In this document: positions 33,023-41,463 of the stretch, piece by piece
Layout of the letters: each line of letters starts with the position of its first letter
Numbering within the stretch: the stretch's first letter is position 1
Assembly: GCA_045545735.1 (NCBI GenBank)
Contig: JAZQBM010000008.1
Span: 1 to 64,000 of the forward strand
Source: Fimenecus sp045545735
GTDB lineage: Bacteria; Bacillota; Clostridia; Oscillospirales; Acutalibacteraceae
Reading direction: 5' to 3'
DNA: 64,000 bases
Notes under the pieces: model-generated
Seen by the model: only the letters and a program-made list of their open reading frames with translations
What the model was told of the DNA's origin: nothing
Databases searched by the model: none
Program-made: the position numbers and the translations under genes

Positions 33023-34306
33023 ATGTTGCCTCCAATTATTGAATTTTTGAAAGATAAAAAAGTGTTGATTTTAGGTTTCGGTCGTGAGGGTAAAAGCACA
33101 TACAATTATATAAGAAAGTATTTACCTGAAAAAATCCTTGCAATCGGTGACGGTAGAGAGCAGAAAATCGACGATAATAATGTAGAGTATTTCTGTGGTG
33201 AAGATTATCTTTCACATATTGATAAGTTCGATGTTGTTATGAAAAGTCCGGGCATTTCGTTTGTAAATGTTGACGTGCCTGAAAATACTTATGTAACTTG
33301 TCAGACAGATTTGTTTTTAAAATATGCACCTTGCAAAAAAATCGGTGTAACGGGTTCAAAAGGCAAGACCACAACATCAACGCTTACGTATAAAATGCTT
33401 TGTGCAGGCGGTGTGGATTGCGAACTTATGGGCAATATGGGATTACCCGTATTTGATTACATTGAAGAAATGACTGCTGATAAAATTGCAGTGATTGAAA
33501 TGTCATCACATCAACTTGAATTTACAAGAAACTCACCCGATGTTTCAATTCTTACAAACATTTATGAAGAACACCTTGAACATTACAAGGGCGGAATGAC
33601 GGGCTATGTAAATGCAAAACTCAATATTGTTCGTCATCAGAACGAGAATAATACATTTATATATAACGGTACTCAAGGCGTTGACCCTTATCTTGATTTA
33701 AAAACTGTAAAATCCAATGCGATTGCAGTTAAGAAAGATGCGAATTTGCCATTTGAAATTGAAAATATTCATTTAGCAGGTGAACATAACCGCCACGATG
33801 TGCTTTATGCTTTTACTGCTGCATCAAAATTCGGCGTAACTGCTGAAGATGCAAAAAAAGCAATTGACGATTATGAGGGCATTGAACACAGAATGGAAAA
33901 TGTAGGCACATACAAAGGCGTTACATTTTATAACGATTGTATTGCCACTATTCCACACGCAGTTATGTGTGCTGTCAACGCAATCAAGGCGAATACACTT
34001 ATAATTGGTGGCAAGGACAGAGGGATTGACTATACAGATTTTGCGGTTGACCTTGAAAGCAGCGATTTGAGTGTGATTATCGGTACAAAAACTACAGGAC
34101 ACAAGATTATTGATATGATGATTGCCAACGGCACAAAGAAAAACTTAATTAAAGCAGAAAATCTTGAAGAAGCAGTAAAATCTGCTTATGAAAATACAAA
34201 AGGCATCTGTATTCTTTCTCCTGCTGCATCAAGTTATAACGAATACAAAAATTTTGAAGAAAAAGGCAGACATTACAAAGAACTTATTAAGAAATACGGT
34301 GAATAA
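33023..34306 (+). CDS. murD: UDP-N-acetylmuramoyl-L-alanine--D-glutamate ligase
   Basis: This 427-residue cytoplasmic Mur ligase adds D-Glu to UDP-MurNAc-L-Ala. The N-terminal Rossmann domain (LILGFGREGKSTYNY) binds the uridine nucleotide, the central ATPase domain has GSKGKTTTS, the metal/carbamate residues lie in EMSSHQLE and EEHLEHY, and the C-terminal domain includes GGKDRGIDY and LSPAASSYNEYKNFEERG-like text. The start follows TAGGAG and is placed by the promoter. It forms an operon with the Nudix and Maf genes. Confidence 0.95.
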   Translation: MLPPIIEFLKDKKVLILGFGREGKSTYNYIRKYLPEKILAIGDGREQKIDDNNVEYFCGEDYLSHIDKFDVVMKSPGISFVNVDVPENTYVTCQTDLFLKYAPCKKIGVTGSKGKTTTSTLTYKMLCAGGVDCELMGNMGLPVFDYIEEMTADKIAVIEMSSHQLEFTRNSPDVSILTNIYEEHLEHYKGGMTGYVNAKLNIVRHQNENNTFIYNGTQGVDPYLDLKTVKSNAIAVKKDANLPFEIENIHLAGEHNRHDVLYAFTAASKFGVTAEDAKKAIDDYEGIEHRMENVGTYKGVTFYNDCIATIPHAVMCAVNAIKANTLIIGGKDRGIDYTDFAVDLESSDLSVIIGTKTTGHKIIDMMIANGTKKNLIKAENLEEAVKSAYENTKGICILSPAASSYNEYKNFEEKGRHYKELIKKYGE

Positions 34307-34307
34307 T

Positions 34308-34853
34308 ATGGATTTAACAGAAAAACCAATAAATAAAGAATATAAATTTCAAGGCAAAATCGTCAATCTTCGCGTTGATGATGCACTTCTTCCTAACGGA
34401 ACAGTTGCAAAGCGTGAAATTGTTGAGCATAACGGTGGCGTGTGTGTAGCACCACTTGATAATGATTATAATTTGTATTTTGTAAAACAGTTCCGTTATC
34501 CTTATATGGAAATTGTAACGGAATTGCCTGCAGGCAAACTTGAAAAAGGCGAAGACCCATTTGAAGCTGGCAAGCGTGAATTAAAAGAAGAAACGGGTGC
34601 GGTTGCAAACAAATATATATCGTTGGGTAAGCTTTACCCAACGCCAGGTTATTGCGGTGAAATTATTCATATGTATCTCGCAACTGAACTTATATTTGGT
34701 GAACAAAGTCCCGATGAAGACGAATTTTTAGAGGTTTATAAAATTTCCTTGGAAAAAGCAGTAGAGATGGTTATGAACGGGGAATTGCCTGACAGCAAAA
34801 CTCAGACTATGATTTTAAAAATCAATCAACTTAAGAATGAGGGTGAAATATGA
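34308..34853 (+). CDS. Nudix hydrolase, ADP-ribose pyrophosphatase type
   Basis: This 181-residue enzyme starts one base after the murD stop. The Nudix box GEDPFEAGKRELKEETG is complete, preceded by VTELPAGKLE as in ADP-ribose/ADP-sugar pyrophosphatases (NudF type). It hydrolyses ADP-ribose or related nucleotide sugars in the cytoplasm. It overlaps maf by 4 nt. Confidence 0.92.
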   Translation: MDLTEKPINKEYKFQGKIVNLRVDDALLPNGTVAKREIVEHNGGVCVAPLDNDYNLYFVKQFRYPYMEIVTELPAGKLEKGEDPFEAGKRELKEETGAVANKYISLGKLYPTPGYCGEIIHMYLATELIFGEQSPDEDEFLEVYKISLEKAVEMVMNGELPDSKTQTMILKINQLKNEGEI

Positions 34854-35401
34854 AATTAGTTCTCGCATCAAAATCCCCAAGAAGAAGTGAAATACTGAAA
34901 AATGCAGGGTTTGATTTCACAGTTCGCGTAGCAGACGCTGACGAAACAATCCCAGACGGCACAAAGCCCGAAGATGCAGTCGTTTTTCTTGCGGCAAGAA
35001 AGGCTATGGCGGTGGAACGTGCAGAGGACGAAACCGTACTGGGTGCTGACACAATAGTTGTGCTTGACGGCAAAATTCTCGGTAAACCAAAAAATAAAGA
35101 TGATGCATTTAATATATTGAAAAGTCTTTCGGGCAGGGTTCATTCGGTTTTTACCGGTGTGTGTATAATCGAAAAAGGCAGGTCAATGACATTTGCGGAA
35201 GAAACACAAGTTGAATTTTTATCACTTACCGACGATGAAATAAATACATATATAGATACAAATGAGCCATATGACAAAGCAGGTGCGTACGGAATTCAGG
35301 GGATTGCGTCGAAGTTTGTAAGACGTATAAATGGCGACTATTTTAATGTTGTGGGACTGCCAATCAGTACAATTTATGAAAAGTTTTTTAAAAATCAATA
35401 A
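34850..35401 (+). CDS. maf: Maf-family nucleoside triphosphate pyrophosphatase
   Basis: This 183-residue protein has the family signature LASKSPRRSEIL at the N-terminus, the catalytic ADTIVVLDGKILGKP region and YDKAGAYGIQG. Maf proteins hydrolyse dTTP/UTP and modified nucleotides and can affect septum formation. It has the ATGA overlap with the Nudix gene, so murD, Nudix and maf are coupled. Confidence 0.93.
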   Translation: MKLVLASKSPRRSEILKNAGFDFTVRVADADETIPDGTKPEDAVVFLAARKAMAVERAEDETVLGADTIVVLDGKILGKPKNKDDAFNILKSLSGRVHSVFTGVCIIEKGRSMTFAEETQVEFLSLTDDEINTYIDTNEPYDKAGAYGIQGIASKFVRRINGDYFNVVGLPISTIYEKFFKNQ

Positions 35402-35409
35402 AATTATGA

Positions 35410-35438
35410 TTGACATTTTGCAAAAATTGTTGTAAATT
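35410..35438 (+). promoter_or_regulatory. Sigma-A promoter of the tandem secreted-protein genes
   Basis: TTGACA (35410-35415) and TAAATT (35433-35438) are separated by exactly 17 bp, about 45 nt before the start. Confidence 0.75.
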
Positions 35439-35481
35439 TAGTATGTATATGAATACATATCATTGAAAGGGGAACCTAAAA

Positions 35482-36507
35482 ATGGCTAAAAAGGTTTTAA
35501 CACCCGAAGAAGTTCAGGCTAAAATGGAAAAAAAGGCCGCTAAAAGAAAACTCTTCTTTGGAACATTTACAAAAGCATTAGCATTCTTCCTTGCTATTGC
35601 AATCGCATGGTCACTTGCAGCAATTGCATTTGCACCTGCTATTGGTGGCAACACAGTTGTAAGCGGTGGCACTCAGACTCAGACAGGCACATCTGAAGGC
35701 ACAGGCTCAAGCTCAGGCGACGCTATGGTTGATTTGGGCGGAGGTTCAAGCACAGGCGACAGTGCAGGCTCTGGCGACAGCACAGGTGCTGGTGATAGTG
35801 CAGGTTCAGGCGATGCTGCAGCAACAGGCGTATCAAAGGCTGACGCAGTTAAGGCTGTAAACGATGCAACAGCTAAGGTTTACAAAGGAAACTATAAGTG
35901 GGAAAGAAAGTGCTACTTCACAAGCCCTATCGATGTAGGTAGTGCAACAGATACACTTAATGGTATTATTCAGGGCGTTGACGAAAACGCTGACCTTAAC
36001 TCAGTTGTTGGTGGCTTCCTTGGTATCACAGGTACTAAAGACGACCCAGCATGGACAGCTGACGTTAAAGGCGGAAAGCTTCCAGCAGAAGGCAGAATGA
36101 ACAATGAAAAATACCTTATGAAAGCATTTGCTCTTACAGAAGGCGATGTTATGCAGTATAAAGTTGACGGTAACAGATACATGTTCCAGCTCAATGCTTG
36201 CAACAATCCTCAGAAAGATGGCAAGAATGCTCTCAATCACGTAACAAACGACTTCATTACTCTTACAGAGGTTCAGGAAGGCGTTGCAGGTGCTCTTGGT
36301 TCAGCAGGTAACCTTCTTAAAGTTGAATCATGTGATGTTGATTTCACATCAATCGTAGTTACTGCTGAAATTGATGGTGGTAACCTTAAGAGTGTTCAGA
36401 TTTCTTACTCAATGAACGTAAAAGCACTTAATCTTAAAGCTACTCTTCTTCCTATCACAGGTAAGGGTGCTGGTGATATGATTTGTACATATTCAAACTT
36501 CTCATAA
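35482..36507 (+). CDS. Membrane-anchored secreted protein, unknown family (paralogue 1)
   Basis: The 341-residue protein has a Lys-rich cytoplasmic N-terminus (LTPEEVQAKMEKKAAKRK), a membrane helix at about 30-55 and a Gly/Ser/Asp linker (about 60-115) with repeated GDSAGSGD-type units. A globular extracellular domain (about 118-341) holds KADAVKAVNDATAKVYKGNYKW and VVGGFLGI. No known family is recognised. It is clearly paralogous to the next gene. GAAAGGGGA precedes the start. Position just before the pilus locus suggests a surface role. Confidence 0.8.
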   Translation: MAKKVLTPEEVQAKMEKKAAKRKLFFGTFTKALAFFLAIAIAWSLAAIAFAPAIGGNTVVSGGTQTQTGTSEGTGSSSGDAMVDLGGGSSTGDSAGSGDSTGAGDSAGSGDAAATGVSKADAVKAVNDATAKVYKGNYKWERKCYFTSPIDVGSATDTLNGIIQGVDENADLNSVVGGFLGITGTKDDPAWTADVKGGKLPAEGRMNNEKYLMKAFALTEGDVMQYKVDGNRYMFQLNACNNPQKDGKNALNHVTNDFITLTEVQEGVAGALGSAGNLLKVESCDVDFTSIVVTAEIDGGNLKSVQISYSMNVKALNLKATLLPITGKGAGDMICTYSNFS

Positions 36508-36548
36508 GAGATAAATGATTTCACGTAAGGTGAAAGGAGATAATAATT

Positions 36549-37550
36549 ATGGCAAAGAAACCTTTAACTCCCGAACAGGCTGAAATAAAGGCTATGAAAA
36601 AAGCTAAGAAGAGCGAAAACTGGACAAAGTTCTGGGCAGTTCTTCTTGCAGCAGTTCTCACAGTTGCTGTTGTTTTCATGGGTAAAACTGCAGCTAAAGA
36701 TGCTATTGACGAAGCAAAAGCAAATGCAACTGAGAACACACAGACAAACAATACAGTAAATAACAACACAAGCACAGATCCATTCGCAAATAGTGGCACA
36801 ACAGATAATAGTGGTACAACAAATAATAGCGGTACAACTGACAATAGTGGCACAACAAACAATGGTGGCACAACAAACAATAATGCGGCTGCATCAGTAA
36901 CAGCTGCTGACGCTGTAAAGGCTATTAATGAAGCAACAGCTAAGGCTGCTAAAGCTTCTTATAAGTGGACAAGAAGCGGTCAGTTCACAAAAGACGTAGC
37001 TATTGACCCATCTTTCCTTACAGGTGCTGTTGATACAATTATTAAAGCAGTTGATGAAAACGCATCTCTTAACTCTGTAGTTGGTGGTTTCCTTGGTATC
37101 AATGGTGGTACAAAAGAAGCTAATGTTACAAACGGCAAGCTCCCAGAAGAAGGAATGGGCAATGAGAAATATCTTCTTGTTGCAACAACTCTTACGGAAG
37201 CTCATGTTCAACAATTCCAGGTAAGTGGAAATACATACAAGATTCAGCTTAAAGATTCTAAGACACCAACAGGTAATGGTGCTACAGCTATTGAACACGC
37301 TACTAAAGATTACATTACTCTTAAAGAAGTAAATGAAAGCATTGCAAGCGTTACAACAGCTATCTCAGTTAAAGAAGATGGTTCAAGTTCTGACTACAAC
37401 AGCATCGTTGTTACAGCAGTAATTGAAAACGGCAATCTTGTAAGCTATCAGTTAGATTACAACTTCTCAGCTGTTCTTAATCTTAGCATTGGTGCTTCTG
37501 GTTCAGGTGCTGCAAAAGTATCTGCTAAATACACAGATTTTAAATATTAA
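36549..37550 (+). CDS. Membrane-anchored secreted protein, unknown family (paralogue 2)
   Basis: This 333-residue protein shares the plan of its upstream neighbour: LTPEQAEIKAMKKAKK at the N-terminus, a helix at about 27-46 and an Asn/Thr linker (about 58-115) made of NSGTTDN/NSGTTNN units. A domain with ADAVKAINEATAKAAKASYKW, VVGGFLGI and LKEVNESIASV then matches the other copy. The linkers are unrelated in composition although the domains match, so the linkers evolved freely. AAAGGAG precedes the start. A terminator follows at 37570. Confidence 0.8.
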   Translation: MAKKPLTPEQAEIKAMKKAKKSENWTKFWAVLLAAVLTVAVVFMGKTAAKDAIDEAKANATENTQTNNTVNNNTSTDPFANSGTTDNSGTTNNSGTTDNSGTTNNGGTTNNNAAASVTAADAVKAINEATAKAAKASYKWTRSGQFTKDVAIDPSFLTGAVDTIIKAVDENASLNSVVGGFLGINGGTKEANVTNGKLPEEGMGNEKYLLVATTLTEAHVQQFQVSGNTYKIQLKDSKTPTGNGATAIEHATKDYITLKEVNESIASVTTAISVKEDGSSSDYNSIVVTAVIENGNLVSYQLDYNFSAVLNLSIGASGSGAAKVSAKYTDFKY

Positions 37551-37569
37551 TTTTAATATTTAACTTTCT

Positions 37570-37602
37570 AATCCTCGGAGATTTTTCTCCGGGGATTTTT
37601 TG
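37570..37602 (+). terminator. Terminator after the paralogue pair
   Basis: ATCCTCGGAGA and TCTCCGGGGAT pair around TTTT and are followed by TTTTTT. Confidence 0.8.
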
Positions 37603-37871
37603 CGTAGTTTGGGTGTAAAAACCGTGCGAAAAAGTGTTAAAAAATTAACAACCAATTATTGCTAAAATTAGTAGCAAAATAGCCAAAATATGACTTGGAA
37701 TTTGTACACAAAAAAGTAAAAAACAGGGTTGATTTTGTTGCGTTTTAATAGTAAAATAATTATGTGTAATTATGCATTGTGGGGAGTAGTCTACTCTTTT
37801 TCAAAATATGCATAAAATTTTCAAAAACCACTATATATTGTGTTTTAAACTTGTCGGGAGGCTGTTTTTGA
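37603..37871 (+). other. Intergenic region before the pilus locus
   Basis: This AT-rich stretch has no gene. It holds a small hairpin GAGTA-GTC-TACTC followed by TTTTT (37784-37801), which may be a weak terminator or attenuator, and then about 60 nt of leader with GGGAGG before the first pilus gene. No convincing -35/-10 pair with good spacing was seen, although the pilus transcript probably starts here. Confidence 0.5.
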
Positions 37872-38375
37872 ATGAATATGGACATTAAAGATTTAATCGC
37901 AAAGCTCAAGGGCGGTAGCGGTGGAAATAAAAGAGGCGGGGGCTTAACCGGTTTCTTTGATAAAAACCCAAAAATGAAAGTCATTATTCCTGCAATCTGC
38001 TTGGGAATTTCGGTTCTTGTGGCTCTTGTGATTATTTTCACAACGGGAACAATTGAAATTGACGACACTCCTGTAAATAACGGAGTAAACGGAAGTCAGG
38101 TTGACGTTCTTCCTCAGGATGTAAGAAATCTTGAAGATATTGAACTTCTTGGCGACGATGTTTTTGATGACGTTGCTCTTGCAAACGCAAAAGTCACAGC
38201 AATCATTGTGAATTCTGATGGTTACTACACTGCAACAGTTGAGGCTGAAAATCAGTCTTATCCACACCTTCAGGTAGGCGATTATGTTGGTTCATCTTCA
38301 TGGCTCGTTGAAGATATTACTGATGATTGTGTAATTGTTGCGTTAGGCGAAAAAAGAATTCAGCTTGAGTTTTAA
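37872..38375 (+). CDS. PilP/GspC-like single-pass protein
   Basis: This 167-residue protein has a Gly/Lys-rich cytoplasmic N-terminus, one membrane helix at about 35-58 and a small extracellular domain. The domain's end (LQVGDYVGSSSWLVEDI, then DDCVIVALGEKRIQLEF) resembles the homology region of GspC/PilP, which contacts secretin N-domains. It is first in the pilus locus and directly precedes the secretin-N protein, which supports that partnership. The similarity is weak and based on pattern and context. Confidence 0.65.
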   Translation: MNMDIKDLIAKLKGGSGGNKRGGGLTGFFDKNPKMKVIIPAICLGISVLVALVIIFTTGTIEIDDTPVNNGVNGSQVDVLPQDVRNLEDIELLGDDVFDDVALANAKVTAIIVNSDGYYTATVEAENQSYPHLQVGDYVGSSSWLVEDITDDCVIVALGEKRIQLEF

Positions 38376-38437
38376 AATATAATTTATTACGGTAATTATT
38401 TTATTTACATATAAAAGTTTTTTAGGGGGAACTAAAA

Positions 38438-40234
38438 ATGAAAGGTTCTAAGAAGTTCGGCAAATCAATTCTTGTAATTGCTTTGTCACTCGTACTCCTT
38501 ATCAGTGCAGTGGCTCCACTCACTGTTATGGGTTCAGAAAACAACGGAGGCGGTTTGAAAGGCACAAGCCTCGGGCAGTACCGTTATTATTCGGTTAAGA
38601 GTGGCGACACACTCGCTTCAATTGCATCGAAGAACGGTGTAACAGTTAGCGATATTATGACATTCAATGACCTTGACAGCACAGACAAAATTTATAGAGG
38701 TCAAATTCTCAAACTTCCTGTTACAAGTGAAAACACAGAAAACAAGATTGTATCATCAAGCATTACAGTTAAAGCAAAGGATTCAAACGTTAAAGACCTT
38801 GTTTCTTCAATCGCTTACAATGCCGGTTATACAGTAATTTACAAAGGTGCAGGTACAGAAACTGTAACCGTTGACCTTGAAAAAGTATCACCACTTAAAG
38901 CTATTGACTACGTTACAAGAATGGTTGGTCTTTCATATCTTAAAGATGGCAACACAATCCTTGTTTCAACAGCAAATGAACTTAACAGCACATTTGTTGA
39001 CAGCCTTGTTCTTACAAAGTTCTCATTAAAGTATATTACACATGAAGAACTCATTGGTCAGGCAAGTGCTTTGGGACTTTCAAATATGAAAACAGTTTCT
39101 CAGACAAATAATGGCAGAGATATCTGGATTTCAGCATATCCAAAGGAAATGGCAAAGCTCTATGAACTTGTTAAAATCCTTGACGCTCCTGAAAATATCA
39201 GCGTGGGCAGTTCAAGTATTGCAGCAGCCTTTACCCCTATAGAACTTGATTATATTTCAGCAAACGATTTCTCAAGTCTTCTTTCAAGTCTTGGACTTCA
39301 TTCAGGTATCACAATGTCTGTAAGACCTATGACACTCTTCGTATATGTAAGTGGCACACAGCTTGCTGACATTATGACAATCAAAAAAGTTGTTGATACA
39401 GAAGATGCAATCACAAATGGAACAGGCACAGGCACTCCTGTTATTACTCCTGATGATGATACTACAACAGGCGATGACGCAACTACAGGTGACGACGCTA
39501 CAACAGGCGATGACACAACCGATACAACACCAGAAGAACCTGTTGAAGAACCAATCACATATGAAAAGATTGACCTTATTAATATTTCAAGAGCAGATGC
39601 AGAAACACTTATCAGTAGATATGTTCAGGACATAGATACATACGGTCACGACAGAATGACTAAGTCATTATGGCTCTTTGGTACTGCATCAGCTATTGCA
39701 AATGCAAAAGCAATTATCGCTGATATCGACGGGAATGTTGCTTCTGCATCAAGCACAGTTCATACATATACAGCTCAGAACTGTACAGTTGACGAACTTA
39801 TGAAACGCCTTCAGGGTGTTAAATATGAAGATGTAAGTTTCTATCTCTATGACCACTCGACAATCACAAACAGCCTTATTGTTTACTGTGATGATGTTAC
39901 ATGGAATAATGAAATCTATGATTTACTTGTTACTCTTGACACAGTTGATACAGGTGCAATGACATGGATTCCGATTCAGTCAAAAACAGAAGATGATGCA
40001 GCTAAGGCTACAAGTGCAGTTGAGGGCAACATCACAATTATGCAGGAACTTTATCCTGAAGTATTCGGTGGTGTAGAATACAAGACAGTTATTCTTGAAC
40101 TTGACGAAGGTGAAGAAGACCCAGTAACAGGCAAGGTTACAGGTGCTTCTTATAAGGCAGTTACATATGCGAAGGTAACATCTGACCAGGCAACAAGAAT
40201 GTCTAATCTTCTTAAAGAATTGATGAACGCATAA
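38438..40234 (+). CDS. LysM plus secretin N-domain protein, no secretin barrel
   Basis: The 598-residue exported protein has a signal peptide at 1-32, a LysM peptidoglycan-binding domain at about 50-95 (YSVKSGDTLASIASKNGVT) and an STN/N0-like domain at about 108-178. Four secretin_N (N1-type) repeats follow near 192-250, 264-320, 378-431 and 440-502, and a last unit runs to the end. An acidic TTGDDA linker lies at 334-372. PilQ-like proteins have the same N-domains followed by a beta-barrel that crosses the outer membrane; that barrel is absent. In a single-membrane cell it may form a wall-bound ring or collar around the pilus. Confidence 0.8.
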   Translation: MKGSKKFGKSILVIALSLVLLISAVAPLTVMGSENNGGGLKGTSLGQYRYYSVKSGDTLASIASKNGVTVSDIMTFNDLDSTDKIYRGQILKLPVTSENTENKIVSSSITVKAKDSNVKDLVSSIAYNAGYTVIYKGAGTETVTVDLEKVSPLKAIDYVTRMVGLSYLKDGNTILVSTANELNSTFVDSLVLTKFSLKYITHEELIGQASALGLSNMKTVSQTNNGRDIWISAYPKEMAKLYELVKILDAPENISVGSSSIAAAFTPIELDYISANDFSSLLSSLGLHSGITMSVRPMTLFVYVSGTQLADIMTIKKVVDTEDAITNGTGTGTPVITPDDDTTTGDDATTGDDATTGDDTTDTTPEEPVEEPITYEKIDLINISRADAETLISRYVQDIDTYGHDRMTKSLWLFGTASAIANAKAIIADIDGNVASASSTVHTYTAQNCTVDELMKRLQGVKYEDVSFYLYDHSTITNSLIVYCDDVTWNNEIYDLLVTLDTVDTGAMTWIPIQSKTEDDAAKATSAVEGNITIMQELYPEVFGGVEYKTVILELDEGEEDPVTGKVTGASYKAVTYAKVTSDQATRMSNLLKELMNA

Positions 40235-40246
40235 AGACTACAATCA

Positions 40247-40269
40247 GGGGTGCGATTTTCGCACCCCCG
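40247..40269 (+). other. Hairpin between the secretin-N gene and pilT
   Basis: GGGGTGCGA and TCGCACCCC pair around TTT without a following U tract. In an operon this may be a processing or stability element rather than a terminator. Confidence 0.5.
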
Positions 40270-40319
40270 TAGCCACTTATATAGATTGAAAAAATTTGCA
40301 GAAAATGGGTTGAAAAATA

Positions 40320-41420
40320 ATGAGATTTTTTGAGAAACCAAGTCAATACCCAAAAACACTGGAAGATTTACTAAGACTTACAGTTGAAAAGGGTGGTTCG
40401 GACTTACATCTTGTAAGTGGTATTGAACCTTGTATTAGAATAAATGGTTCTCTTGTTCGTCAGTCAGAACTACCAAGAATGTTCCCTGAAGATATTGAAC
40501 AGGTTTTACGCAAATGCATGACGGACCTTCAAGTTAGAGAGTTTGAAGAAAATTGGGAACTTGACCTTGCTATTTCAGTTCCTCAATGTGCCCGTTTCCG
40601 CGGAAATGTTATTATTCAGCGTGGTTCTATTGCGGCAGTTTTCAGAGCAATCCCATTTGAGATTCCCCCGCTTGATAAACTTGGGTTACCTGCTGATGTT
40701 AAGCGCCTTTGCAACTTGCCAAGAGGTCTTGTTCTTGTTACAGGCCCTACAGGTAGCGGTAAATCAACAACTCTTGCAGCGATGATTGATTATATCAACA
40801 CTCATTACGAAACAAATATAGTAACAGTTGAGGACCCTATTGAGTTCTTACATTCACATAAATTGTCAACAGTTCGTCAGCGTGAAATCGGTACTGATAC
40901 AAGAAGTTTTGCAAACGCTCTTAAGACAGTTCTTCGTCATGACCCCGACGTTATTATGATTGGTGAAATGCGTGACCCTGAAAGTATTCAGATTGCGGTT
41001 ACTGCCGCTGAAACGGGACATCTTGTTCTTTCAACACTTCATACGCAGACAGCACCAATGACAATTTCTCGTATTGTTGACTCTTTCCCTATGGAGCAAA
41101 AAGGACAAATCCGTTCCCAGCTCTCAAATACAATCAAAGCTGTTATTTCTCAACAACTTATTCCAACTATCAATGGTCGAGGAAGAGTTGCTGCAGTTGA
41201 ATATATGGTAGATACTCCTGCAGTTAAAAACCTTATTCGTGAAGAAAAAGAACATCAGCTTTATGCAACAATGCAAACAGGCACAATGCAGGGAATGCAG
41301 ACTATGGACCAGGCACTTCTTAATCTTCTTAAACAACAGAAAATTACAAGAGAATCAGTTCTTGAATTCTGTGTTGACCAAAAAGAAGTTATCCGCCTTA
41401 TGGGTACTATGGGTCTTTAA
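40320..41420 (+). CDS. pilT: Type IV pilus retraction ATPase
   Basis: This 366-residue hexameric ATPase disassembles pili and drives twitching. It has a PAS-like N-domain, Walker A GPTGSGKSTT (about 142-151), the Asp box, Walker B (IMIGEMRDPE) and the PilT-specific C-terminal motif VKNLIREEKEHQL (AIRNLIRE type). The presence of PilT means the pilus is expected to retract. It lies between the secretin-N gene and pilC. Confidence 0.95.
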   Translation: MRFFEKPSQYPKTLEDLLRLTVEKGGSDLHLVSGIEPCIRINGSLVRQSELPRMFPEDIEQVLRKCMTDLQVREFEENWELDLAISVPQCARFRGNVIIQRGSIAAVFRAIPFEIPPLDKLGLPADVKRLCNLPRGLVLVTGPTGSGKSTTLAAMIDYINTHYETNIVTVEDPIEFLHSHKLSTVRQREIGTDTRSFANALKTVLRHDPDVIMIGEMRDPESIQIAVTAAETGHLVLSTLHTQTAPMTISRIVDSFPMEQKGQIRSQLSNTIKAVISQQLIPTINGRGRVAAVEYMVDTPAVKNLIREEKEHQLYATMQTGTMQGMQTMDQALLNLLKQQKITRESVLEFCVDQKEVIRLMGTMGL

Positions 41421-41463
41421 TCAGATAATTATCAATTTTTACATATAAAGGGGGCAAATTGCC

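Noticed and set aside
35690..35830. Repetitive GCA/GGC tract as a possible CRISPR or tandem DNA repeat
   Set aside because: The repeats are codon-level degenerate and encode the Gly/Ser/Asp linker; no regular repeat-spacer structure exists here or elsewhere in the window.
37603..37871. Hidden small gene before the pilus locus
   Set aside because: No frame longer than about 30 codons with a ribosome site was seen; the stretch is AT-rich leader with a small hairpin.
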